A DNA stretch of 64,000 bases. Origin: Guadua angustifolia. Lineage: Eukaryota; Streptophyta; Magnoliopsida; Poales; Poaceae. The position numbers and the translations under genes are program-made. The stretch is taken from NCBI GenBank assembly GCA_036346375.1, contig CM070520.1, positions 17,061,791-17,125,790 on the forward strand. Direction: 5' to 3'. Shown piece by piece: positions 47,513-60,040 of this stretch (within the stretch, counting starts at the first letter, position 1; each line of letters starts with the position of its first letter). Below the pieces are notes generated by a model. That model made no database searches, had not been told where the DNA came from, and saw nothing but the letters and a program-made list of their open reading frames with translations.

Positions 47513-49373
47513 CAATAGCTCATGGCTAGCCCCAGCCTCCCCCACTGTGACCGCAGCAGCTACGCTCGCCGCCACTCGATCCTTCGTTTGCCTTGCCGCT
47601 TGACTGGTCTGGCTGTTCACCTCCAATAGGCCTAAGTAGTCACAAATCACAGCTTCTTTACACACACCAAGGCAACACACGCATGCATAAAGGAATTAAA
47701 AGGAAGTTGCATTACGCATTGCATGCATATGCACAACGAATTGGATCGAGATGGAGCCAAGCGGAATACAATCCAATTTGAGCATGCTATACATCTGATT
47801 CATTTCATATTGGGCTAATTTGCTTGAGAGGATGCTGACGCAGGAGTCATGTCTGGTGCATCTGCTTGCACATCCATGGAGCCGTACCTCGTTGCTGGCG
47901 CCATGGAAAGCCGCTAGCCCACCATAGGCCATCACAGATCACGCCATCGCCACCCAAAGAGCCGCCCTGACCTCCTTGTGCTCGTACACCAGCACACCAA
48001 TTCGTCATCCTTACCTCGTGTAGCCATGCGGCACGCTCGAACTCTATCTTGGTATAGTAGTGAACAAGTAAAAAAAGAACAATAGTAGTAGTTGAGGGAA
48101 AGAAGAAGGCCAATATAGACCTTTCGCAACACTTAATAGTCAGTTGACGGGGGATTGATAGAAGTGGTAAATAAGGGATAAAAGTTGAGATCCAATAACG
48201 ATGCATGAAAAAGCATTAGGCCGGGCCAACTTCTAATAGCTAATAAGGAATTTCCTTAAAAAATATTCTAATCGCAGCGCTGTAATTGATCCATCGCGCG
48301 ATCGGCCGGTCGAGCCTAATTAAATCGAACAATACCGACACGGCGCAAGTCAACAACTTCTAGAAGCAATCTAGCATGATCGATCGATGGTCGGTCGGTC
48401 GGTCCAGGCAAGCTAACCGAACATGAGTTCCCTTCGATGCTGGGCTCCTAGCTAGCTATAGCCTATATATGTGGGCCAGTAGTACAAAGCTGTAGTACAT
48501 ACTGAGCTAGCTAGAGCTAGGCAGCCATATGCACCGCGCCGCATTGGCCACGTCGATCGGGCTAGCTAGCTAGCTGCAGGAAACAGCCGAGACGACGACG
48601 GTGACGCCTCAGCAGCAGCGCGTACGTCGCCGTCGTCGACGACCCCCGTCCGCTGCAACGGCCGTTTCGCGGATAGGCGCGTGCGGTTGCGGCGGTTCTC
48701 TCGTGGGGGCAATGCTAGGCATCGATCGATCGATCCCATTCCCACCGCGCGTACGTAACCGCCGGGCGTTCGCGTCGTAGCGCGTAGCGTAGCCGCTGTA
48801 GCCGCGGCGCACGCTCGATCCCGCCCGCCACCTAACCACGTTCGTTCGGGCGGGAGAGGGGCGTTGATGAGTCGTACGTCGATTCGACTCGACGCGCGGA
48901 AAGGAGAGGAGGAAAGCTACGCGCGAGCGCGGCTTTTCCTTTGCCCCGGCCCTCGCGGCTCTACCGTCGGGTGGTTTGGGTTTTCGATCGAGTGTGTTGT
49001 TGCGGTGGGGGGCAGGGCTGGCCGGGGGCCTTGTGTATCTACCCCACTCGACAGAGATCAGGTGCATAGTAGGCTACTATAGCTTGATTTAAGCCTTCTA
49101 TTTTCAGAGCTAACGGTCCAAATTAAACTCAGCGTTGCTACAGTTAGTGATGTAAGTAGGAGAAAAATAGAGGAGGTGTTCAGTGCTGTTGTGTTTCCTT
49201 GAATTTACGGCGGGCGGCCCGTGCGGCGTCTTAAACGCCATTGGAAAAAGATTGTGGGACTAAGAGGTACCACGGGCACGACGGTCGGAGCAGGTGCTCT
49301 AGACTCTTCACACCTTCTCCTTGGGCCTGCCACTGGCTACAGTATTAATATTGTTGCAATAAAAAAGGTCTAC
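47513..49373. other. Intergenic, GC-rich island around 48500-49050
   Basis: No gene with recognisable domains. 48280-48560 is full of CTAGCTAG and CGATCGATCG words. 48600-49060 is GC-rich with an open minus-strand frame of low-complexity Arg-rich composition, which I read as promoter/CpG-rich DNA or a decayed gene rather than a protein gene. Confidence 0.4.
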
Positions 49374-50075
49374 TGTTGGCACTGAAAAATATGATGAAGA
49401 ATTGATCGGCTTAAACACACGCAAACACCGAATTTAATTCCGGTTCAGGGCGTGCTAGCCGATTTGATCCTACGATAGGCAAAATGGATTGAAATAATGA
49501 TCAAATCCAATTTGATGTGTTAATCGGCAAGAGATCTAAATAACTATTCGAGCCGATTAAATCGTAAGTGACGATAAATCTAAACAGCTTTTTAAGACTG
49601 GTTAGACGATTTAGTAAAGGCAGATTTTCTCGAAAAAGACGATATACAGCAAGATCAGAGAAAAGCAAATCTAGGTAGATTGACGTAATCGAAAATGATC
49701 AACAATCGGTGATGTGCAACTTTATTGATCAAAGACAAATTACAAAGATTCTAAATTACAAGAGCTACTCCTAGTTGACAAGAAAGTAAATAATAGTAGA
49801 TGTAGTTTGTTTGATTATTGTTGTTATATCTTTCTTCGGCTCACCTCTGTCCCTTTTTATAATGTATAGGCTGATCATATCCTTCTTCGATCTGTCACAT
49901 GAAAAGTATCAGCCTCTGCTTCTTGATAGGTAAAGTTCCTTCTTTGAATCAATATCAGCTAGAATTTCAAATTTAACTCAACTCTTCCCATTTCAGACCA
50001 ATATTAGCTAGAAGCATCCAATTTTATCCTTAGCTTAACAAATTGGTTATACCTTACCAAATTTTGGTGCTAACA
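49374..50075 (+). mobile_element. Left LTR of PMD-bearing LTR element
   Basis: Begins TGTTGGCACTG and ends TTTTGGTGCTAACA. The core GATCGGCTTAAACACACGC and the following segment recur in diverged form in the same orientation at 55147 onward. Length 702 bp. A target duplication could not be assigned because the right LTR is truncated. Confidence 0.7.
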
Positions 50076-50837
50076 CACATGCCCCATATTTTTGAGAGAT
50101 AACATGTTATCTTCTAAAAATCTTCTTTATCGGCTTAGACATGCATTATATTCACCGCTGTCTTTAGTAACCGCTCCTTTTATTGTGTCATAATATCTTG
50201 AGCCGCATAAATTTCCATCATAACTACCCACGATCTGTCGAGAAAGCTTTCCGCCTTTTCACCTTTTTTCACCCCCGCCATAAATATGGGGCCCATTCTC
50301 TTGTCATTTTCCCACGCTCAAGCTTTCGCATCCCTCATCATCGGCTTGCTCCCGCATTTTCCCTATCTTCAACACTTCTCTCTGGCAGTTTTCTACCCAT
50401 CGGCTCAAGGGCAATGGACCCAAAATAGGTATTTATCCCTGTGCCAGATTGTGAAAACCAGTTTTACCTAATTCCATTAAGTGACCTAGATCCATCGGCT
50501 ATCATAGATTGGGATATACTTAGACTCCCTCTTCACGTTCCTGAGTACAATACAAACGGACGGAGTAAGAGCTTTAGAACTTGGATGACGGATTTAAAGG
50601 GCTAGCGCGATTGGTATAATCGAGTAGCCACACAAAAAATACCCTTGTGGGAGCAAATGGGCATATCGGAGTGTCTCCCTCTTTCCTTGGTTGATTCAGA
50701 AGCCAATGAACTCTTAGTGGCCATGTCATGCTATTTCTGGCCTGACACCTTGAACGCCTTTATGTTTAGATCAGTCCCATCTACCGACCTCCTTGGACGT
50801 GGCCTAGCTATGTTGCCTAAGGCTAGATGGAAATCAG

Positions 50838-52257
50838 TAGGGATGGCAACGGGTTCGGGTACCTCCGGTCTAGCCTCCGTGGACTGGACCCGAGACCAAG
50901 TTTGGACCCTGACTCGGACCAAGTCATCCACGGTCCAAACTTCGACCCGACCGGACCAACAGTACGGACCCGCTACCACATCCAAATTAGGTGAAAACGA
51001 CAGAAATATCCGCCTGATCCGATCCCGAATCCGCTTAAAATCCGTATCGATGTTATCCGTATCCGTATCCGGAAAATCCGATGTAATATGGGTTAGGATA
51101 TGGGAAGAGCAATATCCGATCCGTATCCGAAAAATCTCATGTAATGTGGGTTAGAATATGGGAAGAGCAATATCCGATCCGATATCCGGTAAATATCCGA
51201 CCCGATATCCGGATAAAATCAGTTATTCTTCCATTAATTTGGTTCATTATTGGATAGATAGAATAGTTGTTTGATACTGACACTAAAAAACACTACTCCG
51301 AGTGTGCACTCGGTGTGTTATTTTCACACTCGCCCCAAAACTGGATTCTTGTAGTGTCAGCGTGAACTTCAACAAATCTATCAACAAACAAATAGAGTGA
51401 TGATATAATGCTTTTACCTAAATTAATTTGTTCAACTTATTTGATAAACTTCTTTTCTATTCAAATTATCGAATTAGTTGAGTCACTAAATTGCACCTCT
51501 AACTATACTACTATCCTCGCTGAAATAATTATGACTTGAAGCTAATGTTGTAAGGTTAATGCTTCATTCGTTCTTTTACGCATACAATAATGTACTATAC
51601 TACTATCCGATTATGATATCCGATCCCGACCGAATCTGTCAGTATCCGCTCCAGATCCGAATCCCGAATAATCTGAATTCAGATCCAGATCCGACATCCG
51701 TATCCGACTCAATCCGGAAAAAAAAAATATGGGTTAGGATACGGACGAGCAATATCCGCCCAGATCCGACCGGTTTCACCCCTACATCCAACGATCCAAA
51801 GAGCCAGGCTCAAGAATCGATCCTCTGTCAAAGCTGTGATATCGCTTAATCGCCTTAAGTAGACAAGCTTCCTAGCTAAGGAATCATAGCCATTTTCATT
51901 CCTAGCCATCAGCCTGCGAAGGAAACGAAGTCACAATTATACGACTATTGTCAGATGTCTTGCCGAAATCACTCACGCACTGCATAAAAATTTTCCCAGA
52001 TCCAAAACGCTAGCTATTCGCCGCTTTAGCATGCAGAGCACTACGATACAAATTTCGGACTTAAGGTGTGTATGCATGAGGTATTCACATAAAATGAAAA
52101 ATGCTAGTAATGGTCCGGTCCAGGTACCTCGGTCCAAATGAGACCCAGACCCGAACCCGGACCTGAAATAATATACCCGTGGGTCCAAATTTGGACCGGA
52201 CCGACCCATTAGTCGGGTACCATGCTACCAGCACCCACGGTATTTTTGCCATCCCTA
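50838..52257. mobile_element. Non-autonomous hAT element, TSD GAAATCA(G/C)
   Basis: Perfect 12-bp inverted ends TAGGGATGGCAA (50838-50849) and TTGCCATCCCTA (52246-52257). 8-bp flanks GAAATCAG and GAAATCAC match at 7 of 8. Subterminal DNA near the ends is rich in GGACC/GGTCC words. No transposase. It interrupts the PMD ORF and itself contains a second hAT-like element. Confidence 0.85.
50987..51784. mobile_element. Second hAT-like element nested in the first
   Basis: Left end TTAGGTGAAAACG and right end GGTTTCACCCCTA are imperfect inverted repeats. Flanks CATCCAAA (50979-50986) and CATCCAAC (51785-51792) match at 7 of 8. The interior is full of ATCCGATCC/TATCCG words near both ends. About 798 bp, non-coding. 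Confidence 0.7.
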
Positions 52258-53042
52258 GAAATCACCGTCGGCCTTCAACGCTAAGTCGCAATATAAATTA
52301 ATCTCAATCAAGGGAGAAGGCTGGAACAAGTACATTAAAAATAACAAAGGAACTAGCTCTGTATCGAACAAAGAGCACGTTGCTTTATTAAATATGTGGA
52401 TTATCGATACATCTTCTATGGAGCTTCTCTTAAACCAACACAAGTTTATCAAGTCATAGCTGAGCAACTCATAAAAGGCCATCAGCTTGCCTTAGGAAAA
52501 TTGTTCCTAGGAGCAATCTTTTTTATCAAATGATGCACATCATCAAGAGTCGGCTCTTCATCAGACTGAGCCAATGTTTAGTCAGCAATGTTGGTGGTCT
52601 ATTATGATTCACACAAGTTTGGCTCTATTCTGCTTTCAACCAACAATTCTAGAATGACTCATCGATGACAACCTTGTTTCCCTATGAAGAATACTTGGAG
52701 CATCAGAATAAATCTTTCAGGAATAGCCAATCATTCGGTGAACAATTCATCCTCTGCTCATTGAACACGAAAATGACTCCGGTGGGGGCAACCAAATACT
52801 TATCCTTTCTCTTTGAACTGGATAGCCAAGATTACCCATCAAAGGAGTATTTTAGATACAAAGATGCCAATGGATACCTTTTCCTTCCTTTCTGCATTTG
52901 ATAACCGACAGCTCAAATATGCTTGAAGAAACACTGGGACTCTTATATAAAGTTTCCTTATCTCCCTGCGTACTCTCTGTTGGCTTGCATGCCAAGGGTC
53001 GGACATTTCAACCATCATATGAGTTTTACCATCCAACAGTTT

Positions 53043-53829
53043 TGTCGGGGATTGGATAAATTACCGTAAGGACCATTAGGCCCCGGCAGCCCTTCTTCGG
53101 CCGACCATGCTTCTCTCTAATATTGTCCTAAAAGGAAGATCCTCGGGCGGACCGGTTGCTGACCATACCCAGCCACGAGCATGCGGCTTGGTCTTCCGAG
53201 CATGGTTGCTCGAGCTGGCGGACAAGGTCGGTCACGATCAAGGAAGATCCCCGAGCATGCCCCGACAGTAATGCTTGGGTTACAAAGGCGACGTGGCGGC
53301 TGCTGCGATAGCTGTTACGCCATGATTCGGGCCCATCACATCCACGACGCCGCGTGGCGAGAGCCAAGGGATAGTTGCTGCCACGCGAGGACACGTAAGG
53401 GTGTGGCATTCGGATGTGGTCATCTTAAGCCACCTATAAATATCTCTTCAGAACACGCCAAAAGGACGGACAGAAGACAGAGAGCATGCACGCTAGATCA
53501 GAGAGAGCACGCATGCTAGATCAGAAAGAGCATGTACAAGCATAGAAACATCCACTCTCTTTTGTAATCGAGCATATGTAAAGCTAAGCCTTGCTAGGCC
53601 CTTGTAAGCACCCAGATAACCAGTAAAGAAACACTGGATGTAGGGCTATTATCTCGATCATGAGAGGCTCGAACCAGTATAAAAATCCTCTTGTTTGCCT
53701 CCCTCTTCGGTAGCTCGACCTCCTTGCACGGCCTTCTTCGGACGCTAGCCCTCCACGAAAAAAGGGGCTCGGTTGATCCCTCAATCAACAAGTAAGCTCG
53801 ACGAGGGGCCTGTTTCCCAAGCACCGACA
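53043..53829. mobile_element. Solo LTR, TSD AGTTT
   Basis: TGTCGGGGATTGG to CCCAAGCACCGACA, 787 bp, with perfect 5-bp duplications AGTTT at 53038-53042 and 53830-53834. No coding domains. It splits the PMD coding sequence, which resumes immediately after it. Confidence 0.85.
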
Positions 53830-54764
53830 AGTTTATTCTAGGTAGTTTAGGTTTGGCCAAGTTCCTCCCAACTTGTGTCTCTTGGATCAGCTACACCCGA
53901 GGGACAGGTTGAATCGTGAATCAATGGCTCAAATAGCCATGCATTTAACCGATGACTTAATTACAACTCCAACATCTACCTCATTTTTTGTTGCATCAAC
54001 GTCAAGCTAAGATGTTTAAGCAATGGTGGTCAATGATTTCCAACAGGCTTTATCCTAAAGAACATACACTATCGGACGCAATATTTGATTTCTTGCAAGA
54101 TTATCAACCAGAGCCGACAATAGTTTTTGAATCTGCTAGTTCGAGTTCTAGCAGTGACGCTAGTTCATCGGGTTATACTAACTCAAGATCACTTTAATAC
54201 CTTACATTTTTCTCCTTTTCCTCAATTTTGCTGATTGGCTTGAATTATGTTGCAAGGGAAGCAAGCTGGCAACAAAGCCAGAGGATCATCGGCACCAGGC
54301 AATCGGGTAAACGACCTTGCCTGGACATCGAATTTGCAATAGCTAGCTACTCATCAGCTACCTTGGACACCCATACACCATCCTTGTTGGACTTGGATAA
54401 GCACCAACTGAGTAAGTACCCGTCGGCTTCATCTTATACTTTTGTTGCCAATCTTGTTAATTAACTCTTTTAGTCGATTATTTAACAGAGAAAAAACGTG
54501 GTTGACCTAATAAGAAGGTACTTGCCGATAGGGGTAATAAGCCCCAAGAGCAATCAGTTGAGAGTTCTCCACATGTCTCAAGCACGGGCCAGGTAAAGTA
54601 TCCTTAAAACCTATTTGCAATGCATTTTACTTTCACTGATTTGGCTAATAAGACTTCTAACATCTCTTGTAACCTGCTATCTCCCCACTGGCATCCAAGG
54701 CCAATATTCTGGCCAATCTTCCTATAGATATTGATCTCCCTACTCCTTCATCACAATCGACTCT

Positions 54765-55146
54765 TTCAACATTCAATTTCATTGGCTCAAGAGCAATAGA
54801 CCCCAAACATGTACTCATCCCTATGCCCGATAAGGAAGACCAATTTTACTTAGGTACACTAGGCAACCTAGATTTATCGGCTATAATAGATCAGGATATA
54901 CCTAGGCTCCCTCTCTATGCTCCTGAGTATAACATAAATGGATGGAGCAAGAGTTTTAGAGCCTTGCCAATAGCATTGAAAGGCTGACGCGACTGGTATA
55001 ATTGGGTAGCAGTGGAAAAAAGGCCCTTGTGGGAGCAGATGGGCATATCGAAGTGTCTCCCTCTATCCTTGGCAATCCAGAAGCCAATGAGCCTTTACTG
55101 GCCACGGCATGCTATTTTTGGGTGGATCCCACCGGACATGCCAAAG
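54765..55146 (+). pseudogene. Second, partial PMD N-terminal copy
   Basis: About 380 bp homologous to 50370-50770 in the same orientation, including the WEQMGIS-type segment at about 55030-55060 and a CYFW-equivalent at about 55110-55125. It stops at 55146, where the right LTR begins. It diverges from the first copy by many substitutions, so it is an old duplicate or a recombinant of two related elements rather than a recent duplication. Confidence 0.7.
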
Positions 55147-55578
55147 TGTGCTGGTATCGAAGAAGAGCTGATCGGCATCAACACACGCGAATGTAAAGTT
55201 CAAAAGGGTTCAAGGCGTACCAATCGATTTGGTCCTACAATCAGCAAGATAAGTCTAAATAGCTATTATAGTCGATTAGATTGATAGGTAAAGACTATTT
55301 CCCTAAAAAAGGCGATACACAACAAAATCAGTATGAAAACAAACTTAGGATAACTAGCATAAATCAATGATGATTAAAATCGGTGATGCACAATTTTATT
55401 GATCAAAAATAAATTACAGGAAAGATTCTAAGTCTCTAAAGCTACTTCTAATTGACAGAAAAAGTAAATAAAAGAAGAGGCGAGGTTGATTGATTGTTGG
55501 ATTTCTCCTCATCTTTCCTCGTAACCCCTTTTATTGCATGTAAGCTGATCGTGTCCTCTGATTCCTCGAAATAAGTAA
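55147..55578 (+). mobile_element. Right LTR of PMD element, 3'-truncated
   Basis: Begins TGTGCTGGTATCG, with GCTGATCGGCATCAACACACG matching the left LTR in diverged form. It ends after about 430 bp, where the 96-bp repeated block begins, so roughly the last 270 bp are missing. Confidence 0.65.
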
Positions 55579-55580
55579 TT

Positions 55581-55676
55581 CATATTTGCGCCTCTTGCCT
55601 CCACGACAATGGGAGCGTAATCTCTAAACAACCATCTTACTCACCAAATTCTCGCCGCTTGGTCACTTCGATCCCA
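55581..55676. repeat. 96-bp block, second copy
   Basis: 94 of 96 positions match 46681-46776. It lies exactly between the truncated right LTR of the PMD element and the leader of the copia element at 55728. Confidence 0.9.
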
Positions 55677-58600
55677 TAAAATTTTAAAAAACATAGTGCT
55701 AAAACTTTGCTTATTTTTCTGTTGTAGATGGCACCAAACACTGTTAATACAAACACTGGTTTTAACTTGCGATCGATTCTGGAGAGGGAAAAGCTCTTTG
55801 GGACGAATTTTATGGATTGGTTTCGAAACTTGAGAATTGTTCTCAAGGCTGAGAAAAAGGAATATGTTCTAGACGGTCTATATCCTGATGAATTGCCTGA
55901 AAATGCCTCCACTGCTGATAGGCGTGCTTATGAGAAGCACACTAACGACGCCCTAGACGTCAGCTGTCTCATGCTTGCCACGATGAACTCTGAGATTCAG
56001 AAGCAATATGAGCACGTTGATGCCTACACTATGATTGTGGGTCTCAAGGGCATGTTTGAGAACCAAGCAAGGGCTGAAAGATATTCGATATCTAAAGCCT
56101 TGTTTGCGTGCAAGCTGGTTGAGGGTGCTCTGTTAGTCCTCATGTGATCAAGTTGATTGGTTACATTGAGAGCCTAGAGAAGCTCGGCTTTCCCCTGCAG
56201 AATGAATTGGGCACGAATGTGATTCTCTAGTCGCTCCCTGCGAGCTTTGAGCCGTTCATTTTGAATTTTCATATGAATAGCCTAGGATGCTGAAAACTGC
56301 GAAAGAGAGTATAAAGAAAGGCACAAATCATGTGATGATGATTCATAAGCATAAGAAGAGGAAGCGCAAGGCTAAAAGTGATGGTGAGGGTAAGATCCAA
56401 GACCCAAAGCCAAAGCCTAAAGAAAGGCCAAAGGTTGGCCCTAATGCTTCTGACAAATGCCACTATTGCAAGGGCATTGGACATTGGAAGAGGAACTGTC
56501 CGAAGTTCCTAGAAGAAAAGAAGAATGGAAAGGTTCCACCTTCTACTTCAGGGACTAAAAAGGACTAGAGATTGCAAGAGTGGCGAGTTGGAAATTCACG
56601 GCGGCAATGGAGCAATAGTTGCTGCAAAGGCCATCAGCGCCTATCCCTTGTCATTACCTTCTGGTTTAGTCATGGAATTGAATAATTGTTATTACATTCC
56701 TGCCTTGAGTAAGAACATTATCTCTTCCTCATGTTTAGAGGAAGAGGGTTATGATTTTGTAATAAAGAACAAAAGTTGTTCTATTTATTTCAAAGGCTTG
56801 CTCTATGGTAGCTGTCCATTGGTGAATGGGTTGTATGTGCTAGATCTTGGTAATGCTCCTGTTGATAATGTTAATGCTAAAAGACTCAAAACAAGTGATT
56901 CCGACTCCACTTATTTATGGCATTGTCGCTTAGGCCATATAAATAAAGACACATGGAGAAGCTCCATAAAGATGGTCTTCTCGATTCATTTGATATGGAA
57001 TCTTTTGAAACATGCGAATTTTGTTTACTTGGTGAGATGACAAAGGCGCCCTTCACTGGTTCGAGTGAGAGGATGTGCGAGTTGTTGGCCCTCGTGCATA
57101 CTGATGTATGTGGACCAATGAGCTCGATGGCCAAAGGTGGTTATCTGTACTTCATTACTTTCACCGATGACTTTAGTAGATATGGCTATATCTATCTAAT
57201 GAGGCATAAGTCTGAATCTTTTGAAAAATTCAAAGAATTTCAGAATGAAGTACAAAATCATTTGGGCAAGAAAATTAAATTTCTCCGATCTGATCGTGGA
57301 GGTGAATATTTGAGCCAAGAGTTTAGTGATCATTTAAAGAGTTGTGGAATTATTCCACAATTGACTCCGCCCGGTACACCTCAGTGGAATGGGGTATCCG
57401 GACGGAAGAACCGGACTTTGTTGGACATGGTACGGTCTATGATGAGTCAAGCTGATCTTCCATTGTCACTTTGGGGACACGCTCTAGAAACAGCTGCGTT
57501 CACGTTGAACAGGTGTAACATCCCAAAATTTGGGTTTTCAAAAATTTATATTAAATTAGCTTTCCAAAAATTTTACATCGATCTTATTTGATTAAAGAAG
57601 CTTAATTTAGAATTTTCTAAATTAAAACAATGTAATGTGCCTTTTGTGTACATCAAGTAATTTAAAATTTAGTTTTTACAGTGTTCTTTGTATCTCAGGG
57701 AATTTCTCAAATTTGAGATTTGCTAAAAACTAATTAAAATTATTAATTTAAACATTTGGATGTTAATTGGATTTTTATTGGATTTTTAATTTGAATTATT
57801 AATTGTTCGGGCAATTCTATATCCAAATTCCAATTCAAACCTTTCCTTTGAAATTCCATTTAAATTCAAAATTTAGATTTCCCTCGGTGTTCTAATTAAC
57901 TTAGCATCTATATCCTTCCGAAATTAAAGTTCAATCCTTTACCTTCCGCAAAGTCAAAAATTCAATTCCGGTCTTTATTCGAAATTTCACCCGAGTTTCA
58001 AAATACTCCAAAAATCTCAAAATTCATAGAATTAGGTTCCAAATATTCTAAAATGATTTTGGAAATTTTTTCAAGATTTATAGAATCTCTCTGGTATTTT
58101 ATCTCTCGTGCTTTCATCAAATCCATTATTTCCGTCCCGAAATAATCTAAATTCCAAAATTCATCCAAAATCAGCGAAACCAATTTTATTGGGTTCCATT
58201 CTTTTAATTATGATTTTTAGGATCTTTTCTGAAATTTTTAGATCTTGTTATCTATTTTATCTCGTGTGTTTTAAAATCCGTGACTGCTCATCGTCTTCAA
58301 CCTCCACCAAGACTGTTTGTTCAAATTTCTTTTTGCAAGCCAATCTTCAAATGCTCATATCTTTTGCAATTCTCAACAAAATCAAGTTAGATCAGTTGCA
58401 AAACGACTGTGTCATCAAGGACTTCAATTCTCCTGCAATTACCCCCTTTGAAATCAAGCGAAACGGTCGCTACAATCAATTCTTTGCCGTTTCTTGTTTT
58501 AGCCATAACTCTTCCGTCTCTTCACCTCCCCAGATGTGTGAGTACTTGAAATGTGCGTATTGATGTTCCCTATTTCGTGCTCACCTTGCCCAGTTGATTC

Positions 58601-60040
58601 AGTATCGTTTCCCTTTCCAAAACTCGAGAAAACCCGACGTCCGGCGTTCCCCAAAAACACCGGTGAGCCATCTTTCGGTGAGTTTCCGGGTAAACCAACC
58701 ACGTCACTTTGTGCCTTTTTCTTCCATGATCACAACTATTCAATCGGATTTGATTTTCGTTGCAGTTTGACCCTGAATTTCGAGTTTGTTCATCGTCGGT
58801 CGTTACTCCGTTCATCGTTGATTCCTCCCAAACCGGTAATCTCCAATCAAATTCCTTCTAGATATAGCCTAGTATGATCTTGCTCTACGCCGTGCTCTCA
58901 CTGGTTTTGAGAAATTCCACGTTTTATTGTGTTTTTGACCACCATGCCATTCGGACCGTTTTTTGTCGCGTCGGCCGTCGCCCTCGCTGTCGCTCCGGCC
59001 ATCCCCGCTGTCGGCCATCGTGTCCATGGGCATCCCCTCACCTTGCCACCCACACCCCACCCTTTGGCGGTTCCTATGTCATACATCACGGCCAAGATCA
59101 CAGAGCTATGCCGTTAACGCCTACTGTTTGGCGTCGCTTTCCTTGTCGGCTTGTCATGATATTTGGTGATCCAACTATGTCATCTTGTGCTCTATGGTAC
59201 CCTCTGTCTCCCTTTCAAATTTCGTGCAATTTGGTTCATGGAATCAAAAGTTATGGCCGTTCCAATCTCAAATCGTGTTTCTGCCCGTTCTCCCTCATTT
59301 TTGCGAGTTTGGCCGTGAAATTTTTATGGTAGACTCCTCTTGATGTCCCCTACATGGTGCTCACCCTAACTCAAGGTTTTGACCTCGTGATTTTGCGCAG
59401 AAAATTCTTTTCTCCGATCAGACTGTGTTTCAACGGCAGAAAACTTCGTCGCCCGTTCCCCGTTGATCCAAAAGGTAAAACTCAGATCTGTTCACGTCAT
59501 ATTGTGCCAAATATTCCCAGATAGCTCTCTGTAAAATTTGGTTAGGTTTCATCTATTATTTTAATAGTTATGACCGTTTGATCTATTAGCTCCGGGAGCC
59601 GTTCATCGGCAGTTTGTGATCAATCCGGTGGGTCGCCGCCAAATCCGCCTATACTGTTGAGTTCGTCTCGTCGCGTTCTACGCGATGGCATTTCCCCTTT
59701 GCTATTGCATCTACCGAAATTCTTTTTATTCATCAGCCGCCACCTTTTTGCCGCCGCCGCGCGTCGTCTTGTGCCGCCAACCATTTTGGTTTGACGTGGT
59801 TCGCCATTGTGTCCAAAGAGACCATTATCCCTATTTTGCCCATCGGAGAAGTTCAATTGATTCCTGATGTCGTCAAAGCCATGTTCTAGAATCTACTCGC
59901 CGCCTTTTCAACCTATCCTCTCATATCCATTCGCGTCTCGGTTAGCCATCCTTGGTAGCATTCTATCGTTGCTATGTCATTGCACCGAGGGTCGCCACTT
60001 TGTTATTTCATGAGCGTCCCGTCATCGCTTCGCCTTCGCT

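Larger units (their letters stand above)
50350..54470 (+). pseudogene. Plant mobile domain (PMD) protein, decayed, interrupted
   Basis: The N-terminal part lies at 50350-50830: WEQMGISECLPLSLVDSEAN, then AMSCYFWPDTLNAFMF, the hallmark of the PMD/aminotransferase-like mobile domain. After the hAT insertion (50838-52257) it continues with FYGASLKPTQVYQVIAEQLI and KLFLGA, and past the solo LTR (53043-53829) with SSSQLVSL, FKQWWSMISNRLYP and a Ser-rich tail ending near 54197. A likely further exon lies at 54228-54464. PMD proteins are found in plant silencing factors and in transposons. Several stops and frameshifts are present. No gag, protease, RT or integrase is visible anywhere between the LTRs. 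Confidence 0.7.

Noticed and set aside
47847..48206. 119-codon minus-strand frame with a hydrophobic stretch
   Set aside because: No recognisable domain and no exon context; treated as chance.
48609..49067. 152-codon Arg/Pro-rich minus-strand frame
   Set aside because: GC-rich island with low-complexity translation; no supporting homology.
58108..59332. Frames of 100-150 codons within the long LTR
   Set aside because: Compositional frames on both strands with no domain; the region is LTR sequence bounded by TSDs.
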